Assembly: GCA_947177005.1 (NCBI GenBank)
Contig: CAMWSZ010000107.1
Location: forward strand, 1-8,583
DNA length: 8,583 nucleotides
Reading direction: 5' to 3'
DNA from: an uncultured Clostridia bacterium
Lineage (GTDB): Bacteria > Bacillota > Clostridia > Oscillospirales > Oscillospiraceae
Shown here: positions 6,059 through 8,583 of the stretch, in pieces
Position numbering within the stretch: the first letter of the stretch is position 1
Layout: every line of letters starts with the position of its first letter
Notes under the pieces: model-generated
Told to the model about the DNA's origin: nothing
The model's database searches: none
The model's input: only the letters and a program-made list of their open reading frames with translations
Made by a program: the position numbers and the translations under genes

Positions 6059-6170
6059 GGTGTTCAAATATGTACAAATTGGTCACTGCTGGGTGCCATC
6101 CCGTCCATTAGGTTGTGTCCCTGCAGTCTTTATTTGCACTGGACCAACAAAATTGTAGGAGGCATCAATT
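6059..6170 (+). promoter_or_regulatory. Long 5' leader of the cold-shock mRNA, potentially structured
   Basis: The predicted start to the ATG spans about 110 bases with no open gene. TTGGTC (6079-6084) is complementary to GACCAA (6142-6147), and the adjoining ACTGC (6085-6089) to GCAGT (6123-6127). A long-range stem interrupted by a 14-base bulge is therefore possible. A second option is the small GGG/CCC hairpin near 6091-6102. The ribosome site AGGAGG (6157-6162) lies just outside the 3' arm, 8 bases before the ATG. Long structured leaders control many csp genes by temperature; that this one does so is inference. Confidence 0.5.
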
Positions 6171-6383
6171 ATGAATACTGGCACTGTCAAATGGTTCAAC
6201 GCGGAGAAGGGCTACGGCTTCATCTCCAATGACGACGGAAGCGGCGATGTTTTTGTTCACTTCTCCGCCATTCAGGGAACCGGTTACCGCACACTCAGCG
6301 AGGGACAGAAGGTTACTTATGAGGTGGAACCCGATCCCAAAAACAGCGCGAAGCTGCGTGCCGTCAACGTAACCGCCATCTGA
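6171..6383 (+). CDS. Cold-shock protein, CspA family
   Basis: This 70-residue single cold-shock domain is the standard family size. It is a small cytoplasmic five-stranded barrel that binds single-stranded RNA and DNA and keeps mRNA unfolded at low temperature. The N-terminus GTVKWFN (4-10) is typical. RNP1 is KGYGFIS (13-19) and RNP2 is VFVHFS (27-32), with the RNA-stacking aromatics W8, F9, Y15, F17, F28, H30 and F31 all in place. AGGAGG at 6157-6162 sits 8 bases before the ATG. It is a single-gene transcript with its own extended -10 promoter, a long leader and a terminator directly behind it, the usual arrangement for csp genes. The neighbours share no obvious function with it. Identification is secure, but which paralogue of the genome it is cannot be told from one window. 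Confidence 0.97.
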   Translation: MNTGTVKWFNAEKGYGFISNDDGSGDVFVHFSAIQGTGYRTLSEGQKVTYEVEPDPKNSAKLRAVNVTAI

Positions 6384-6391
6384 GCCACACC

Positions 6392-6431
6392 AAAAAAACG
6401 CACCCTTCCAACAAAAGAGGGTGCGTTTTTT
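6392..6431. terminator. Two-way terminator between the csp gene and the DtxR-type gene
   Basis: CGCACCCT (6399-6406) pairs with AGGGTGCG (6418-6425) across an 11-base loop. Seven A residues precede it (6392-6398) and six T residues follow (6426-6431), so each strand ends its stem in a U tract. It lies 8 bases past the cold-shock stop and 63 bases past the stop of the convergent regulator, and can serve both. Confidence 0.93.
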
Positions 6432-6494
6432 GACCGCAGAAGACACCCGGATATTTCATGCGCGGAACGGAGAAAAGGAAAAATAAGAAAACCT

Positions 6495-6890
6495 TCAATT
6501 TTCCGCCGTTTCCGGTTTTTCCGACATCGTCCGCCTGACATGTTCTTTAATTTTCCCGAAGGTCTCGGCGCTGAGGTCGTGCTCCACCTTGCAGGCGTCC
6601 GCGGACGCGACGTCCGGACTGACTCCCAGATAGATAAAAAAATCTGTCAGGATCCGGTGCCGCTCATAGATGCGTTCCGCAATCTCCGCCCCGGCGGGCA
6701 AAAGATGAATCCAGCCGTCGCTGTCCATTTCGATGCAGTTGTTCTCCCGCAGCTTCTTCATCGCTACGCTGACACTGGGTTTTGAGTATCCCAGTTCGTT
6801 GGCAATGTCAATGGACCGCACCATCCCACGCCTCTTTGTAATCATCAGAATCGTTTCTAAATAGTCTTCCGCCGATTCGTAAACGTGCAT
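6495..6890 (-). CDS. DtxR/MntR-family metal-dependent transcriptional regulator, short form
   Basis: This 131-residue repressor-type protein binds Mn or Fe and then DNA at metal-transport promoters. The N-terminal winged helix-turn-helix spans roughly 5-65, with the recognition helix around 34-47 (GYSKPSVSVAMKKL). A metal-binding dimerisation helix domain follows (72-120), with no SH3-like C-terminal domain, as in MntR. Aligned with B. subtilis MntR, D9, E12, H78, E103 and H104 match ligands D8, E11, H77, E102 and H103. The position of MntR E99 (DtxR C102) is C100, giving a mixed Asp/Cys site. The ATG at 6890 is preceded by the purine run AAAGGAAAGGGG. No metal transporter is adjacent. No clear promoter lies in the 81 bases upstream, so it may depend on read-through from the aminopeptidase gene across the palindromic element there. 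Metal specificity cannot be assigned. Confidence 0.93.
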   Translation of the reverse strand: MHVYESAEDYLETILMITKRRGMVRSIDIANELGYSKPSVSVAMKKLRENNCIEMDSDGWIHLLPAGAEIAERIYERHRILTDFFIYLGVSPDVASADACKVEHDLSAETFGKIKEHVRRTMSEKPETAEN

Positions 6891-6905
6891 CCCATTCGCC
6901 CCTTT

Positions 6906-6970
6906 CCTTTTTGGCAGGCGCGGACTCCCCCGGACGGCCTGCCAGCTCCCTCAAAGAGGGAGCCTTTTTG
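6906..6970. repeat. Intergenic double-hairpin palindromic element flanked by CCTTTTTG
   Basis: Two adjacent stems are present: GGCAGGC (6913-6919) with GCCTGCC (6937-6943), and GCTCCCTC (6945-6952) with GAGGGAGC (6956-6963) around AAA. The whole is bracketed by direct repeats CCTTTTTG (6906-6913 and 6963-6970). The GCTCCCTC-AAA-GAGGGAGC half resembles, from memory, a short dispersed palindrome common in gut Ruminococcaceae/Oscillospiraceae intergenic regions. It lies between two - strand genes. Its T tract points along the + strand, where no gene lies upstream to be terminated, so a repeat element explains it better than a gene terminator. Confidence 0.65.
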
Positions 6971-6971
6971 T

Positions 6972-8360
6972 TTATTTGTCCAAATACATCGCCGCGGCTG
7001 CACGGAAGGTCATATAGCAGTCCAGCTTTGCAGCAATTTCAAAGGGAGAGTGCATGGCCAGCACCGGTACGCCCGCGTCGATTGTGTCAATGTTCCGGTT
7101 CGCCATAAACATAGCCACCGTACCGCCTCCCCCGGCGTCTACCCTGCCCAGCTCAGCCATCTGCCAGACAACACCGCTGCCGTCCAGCACGCGCCGCACA
7201 TGGGCCACCAGCTCCGCTGAGGCGTCCGACGCCTCACCCTTGCCCTGACGCCCCGTATACTTGCACAGCCCTACGCCGTAATTAAGCAGTGCGCTGTTGC
7301 GCTTCTCGTATACGTCGCTGAAATTGGGATCATAGGCCGCCGTCACGTCGCAGGACAGACAGAAGGATTTTTCCAGGCACGCCCGGACCGGTACGCCCTG
7401 ACTCTCGCATAGGTCCTCCATAAACGTATCAAACGCCGCCGTCTCCATACCGGTCACGCCAATGGACCCAATCTCCTCTTTATCCGCCAGAACGCACACC
7501 GCCGTTTTGCCGGAAAAGTCCTGTAAATCCAGCAGGGCCCGCAGAATCGCGTAACCGCACACACGGTCGTCATGGCCGTAGCCGCCGATCATACTGCGGT
7601 CCAGGCCCACGTCCACGGCGGGGAAGGCGGGCACTGCCTCCAGCTCCGCCGAAATAAAATCCGCCTCGGTAAAGCCGTATTTTTCGTAGAGACGCTGCAT
7701 CACGGCCAGCTTGACGCGCTCCTCGTCTTCGCCCGCAAAGGGTACGCTGCCGGCCAGCAGATTCAACTGCTCGCCCTTGATGCCCTCGGCCAGCGTCTTT
7801 TTATCCTGCTCCCGGCTCAAATGGGGCAGCAGGTCGCTGATGACCAGTTTCGGCTCATCACCGTCCCCGACGGCCACGTCAACAACCGTGCCGTCCCGCA
7901 GGGCCACCACGCCCCGCAGCTCCAGCGGCACTGCCACCCACTGGTATTTTTTGACGCCGCCGTAATACCGGGTTTTCAGGTACGCCAGCTCGCTGTCCTC
8001 GTAGAGCGGGGAGGGCTTCAGGTCCAGCCGGGGACTGTCGATATGGGCCGCCGCAATCTGCGTCCCCTCCGACAGGCTCTTTTCTCCAATCACCGCCAGC
8101 AGCAGCATTTTGCCCCTGTTGTTCACATAGACTTTATCCCCGGCCTCCAGAGACATCCCCCGTGTATAGGGACGAAAGCCCCGCGCTTCCGCCAAGCGCA
8201 CGCTCTCCCGCACGCATTCCCGTTCAGTTTTCCCTGCATTCAGAAACGCTTTATAGCCGTCACAGTAGGCGTTCATTGCGGCCCAGTCCGCCTCCGGCAG
8301 ACGGTCATATCCGTTTTCTTTGCGGAAAAGTATTTTTTCACGCAATTCTTTTGCGTTCAT
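6972..8360 (-). CDS. M18-family zinc aminopeptidase (aspartyl aminopeptidase type)
   Basis: This 462-residue cytosolic metallopeptidase removes N-terminal residues, classically acidic ones, from peptides. Using the start at 8360, the dinuclear zinc site is complete: H106 in AAHIDSPRLD, the bridging Asp of GYGHDDR (264/265), the catalytic and ligand pair E295-E296 in DKEEIGS, D338 in SCDVT, and H437 in MHSPFE. The GGVKKYQW segment (134-141) resembles the subgroup sometimes named apeA; I leave the symbol blank. An ATG three codons upstream (8369) abuts the ribosome site and is rejected. The gene begins 37 bases after the stop of the partial gene at the right edge, in the same direction, so they probably share a transcript. 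It ends next to the palindromic element that separates it from the DtxR-type gene. The protein is intact and of normal length. Confidence 0.96.
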   Translation of the reverse strand: MNAKELREKILFRKENGYDRLPEADWAAMNAYCDGYKAFLNAGKTERECVRESVRLAEARGFRPYTRGMSLEAGDKVYVNNRGKMLLLAVIGEKSLSEGTQIAAAHIDSPRLDLKPSPLYEDSELAYLKTRYYGGVKKYQWVAVPLELRGVVALRDGTVVDVAVGDGDEPKLVISDLLPHLSREQDKKTLAEGIKGEQLNLLAGSVPFAGEDEERVKLAVMQRLYEKYGFTEADFISAELEAVPAFPAVDVGLDRSMIGGYGHDDRVCGYAILRALLDLQDFSGKTAVCVLADKEEIGSIGVTGMETAAFDTFMEDLCESQGVPVRACLEKSFCLSCDVTAAYDPNFSDVYEKRNSALLNYGVGLCKYTGRQGKGEASDASAELVAHVRRVLDGSGVVWQMAELGRVDAGGGGTVAMFMANRNIDTIDAGVPVLAMHSPFEIAAKLDCYMTFRAAAAMYLDK

Positions 8361-8369
8361 AACAATCAT

Positions 8370-8377
8370 CTCCTTTT
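8370..8377 (-). promoter_or_regulatory. Ribosome binding site deciding the aminopeptidase start
   Basis: The complement reads AAAAGGAG immediately followed by ATG (8369), then ATTGTT, then ATG (8360). A ribosome cannot use this site with zero spacing, whereas the ATG at 8360 has 9 bases of spacing. Initiation is therefore placed at 8360, removing three residues. Confidence 0.85.
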
Positions 8378-8397
8378 ATGCTTGGAACAGTTTAGTA

Positions 8398-8583
8398 TCA
8401 GCCAAACTCGGTGTAGTATTCCGACAGATCTGCTTTCAAACCGGGAAAGTATTGTGATTCTACTGGCTCATAGAAGGTTCCGTCAGAAAGAAAAGTCAGG
8501 GTTTTGCCGGCGAAAGAAAAAACAGAAAATTCCTTTGCTGCAAAATCAATTTGCCAGAACTCCTGCACGCCTATCCGAAAATA
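8398..8583 (-). CDS. Uma2-family (DUF820) protein, C-terminal fragment running off the window
   Basis: Reading the - strand from the right edge gives 61 codons without a stop, ended by TGA at 8398-8400. The start lies beyond the window. The fragment begins YFRIGVQEFWQID, matching the Uma2 C-terminal pattern Y..aGV.EYWiiD. It continues through a beta hairpin (FSVFSFAGK), a FLSDGTFYEP segment like the usual 'LSDGxxxSPxxPGL', then FPGLKADLSEYY, where the family ends in PGL.idL..lF. Uma2 proteins have a PD-(D/E)XK nuclease fold of mostly unknown role. The catalytic residues would be upstream and are not visible. GC is lower than in the folate genes (27/60 at 8401-8460). It is co-directional with the aminopeptidase, 37 bases away. 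The coding call is good; the family call rests on the C-terminal third only. Confidence 0.72.
   Translation of the reverse strand, partial: YFRIGVQEFWQIDFAAKEFSVFSFAGKTLTFLSDGTFYEPVESQYFPGLKADLSEYYTEFG

Noticed and set aside
6432..6494. Possible small gene or RNA between the csp terminator and the DtxR-type gene
   Set aside because: Sixty-three bases of purine-rich sequence with no ribosome site plus start codon and no stable stem.
6945..6969. GCTCCCTC-AAA-GAGGGAGC plus T5 as the terminator of a + strand gene
   Set aside because: No + strand gene lies between the csp terminator at 6392-6431 and this site. For the - strand aminopeptidase the U tract is on the wrong side. It is treated as part of a repeat element.

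Overview
The window looks like chromosomal DNA from an anaerobic gut Firmicute, most likely Oscillospiraceae (the Flavonifractor/Lawsonibacter/Oscillibacter neighbourhood). The grounds are moderately high GC (36/60 in a sample at 2221-2280), strong AGGAGG-type ribosome sites with close gene packing, and Clostridia-type families: fhs, an FchA-type cyclodeaminase, a divergent FolD, DUF1576, an M18 aminopeptidase and a small DtxR-type regulator. The taxonomic call is inference from recalled family resemblance, not from a search.

Left half (1-4757, all + strand): a one-carbon/tetrahydrofolate locus. It opens with the 3' third of fhs (formate-THF ligase), followed by a strong GC hairpin. Then come five tightly spaced genes: an unrecognised 187-residue protein, fchA, folD, a 443-residue DUF1576 membrane protein, and 5-formyl-THF cyclo-ligase. 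The locus ends at a clear intrinsic terminator. Together these interconvert formate, 10-formyl-, 5,10-methenyl-, 5,10-methylene- and 5-formyl-THF. The main observation is that FolD lacks the lysine and glutamine needed for cyclohydrolase chemistry in studied FolD/MTHFD enzymes. The adjacent FchA belongs to a family with known cyclohydrolase members, so the two genes may divide a reaction pair normally done by one protein. The unknown protein and the DUF1576 protein (which shows an internal duplication and looks transporter-like) are candidate new partners of this pathway.

Right half (4756-8583): mostly - strand genes. A PD-(D/E)XK nuclease-fold protein of visibly lower GC converges on the folate terminator. 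A 203-bp divergent region then carries a good extended -10 promoter and a roughly 110-nt leader for a cold-shock protein on the + strand, which ends in a two-way terminator. On the - strand follow a DtxR/MntR-type metal regulator, a palindromic intergenic element flanked by CCTTTTTG direct repeats, a full-length M18 aminopeptidase whose start is reassigned by its ribosome site, and at the right edge the C-terminal 61 codons of a Uma2-like protein running off the window.

No RNA genes, CRISPR array, insertion sequence or prophage were seen. Only the 5968-6170 gap lacks a gene for about 200 bases; no gap exceeds 300.
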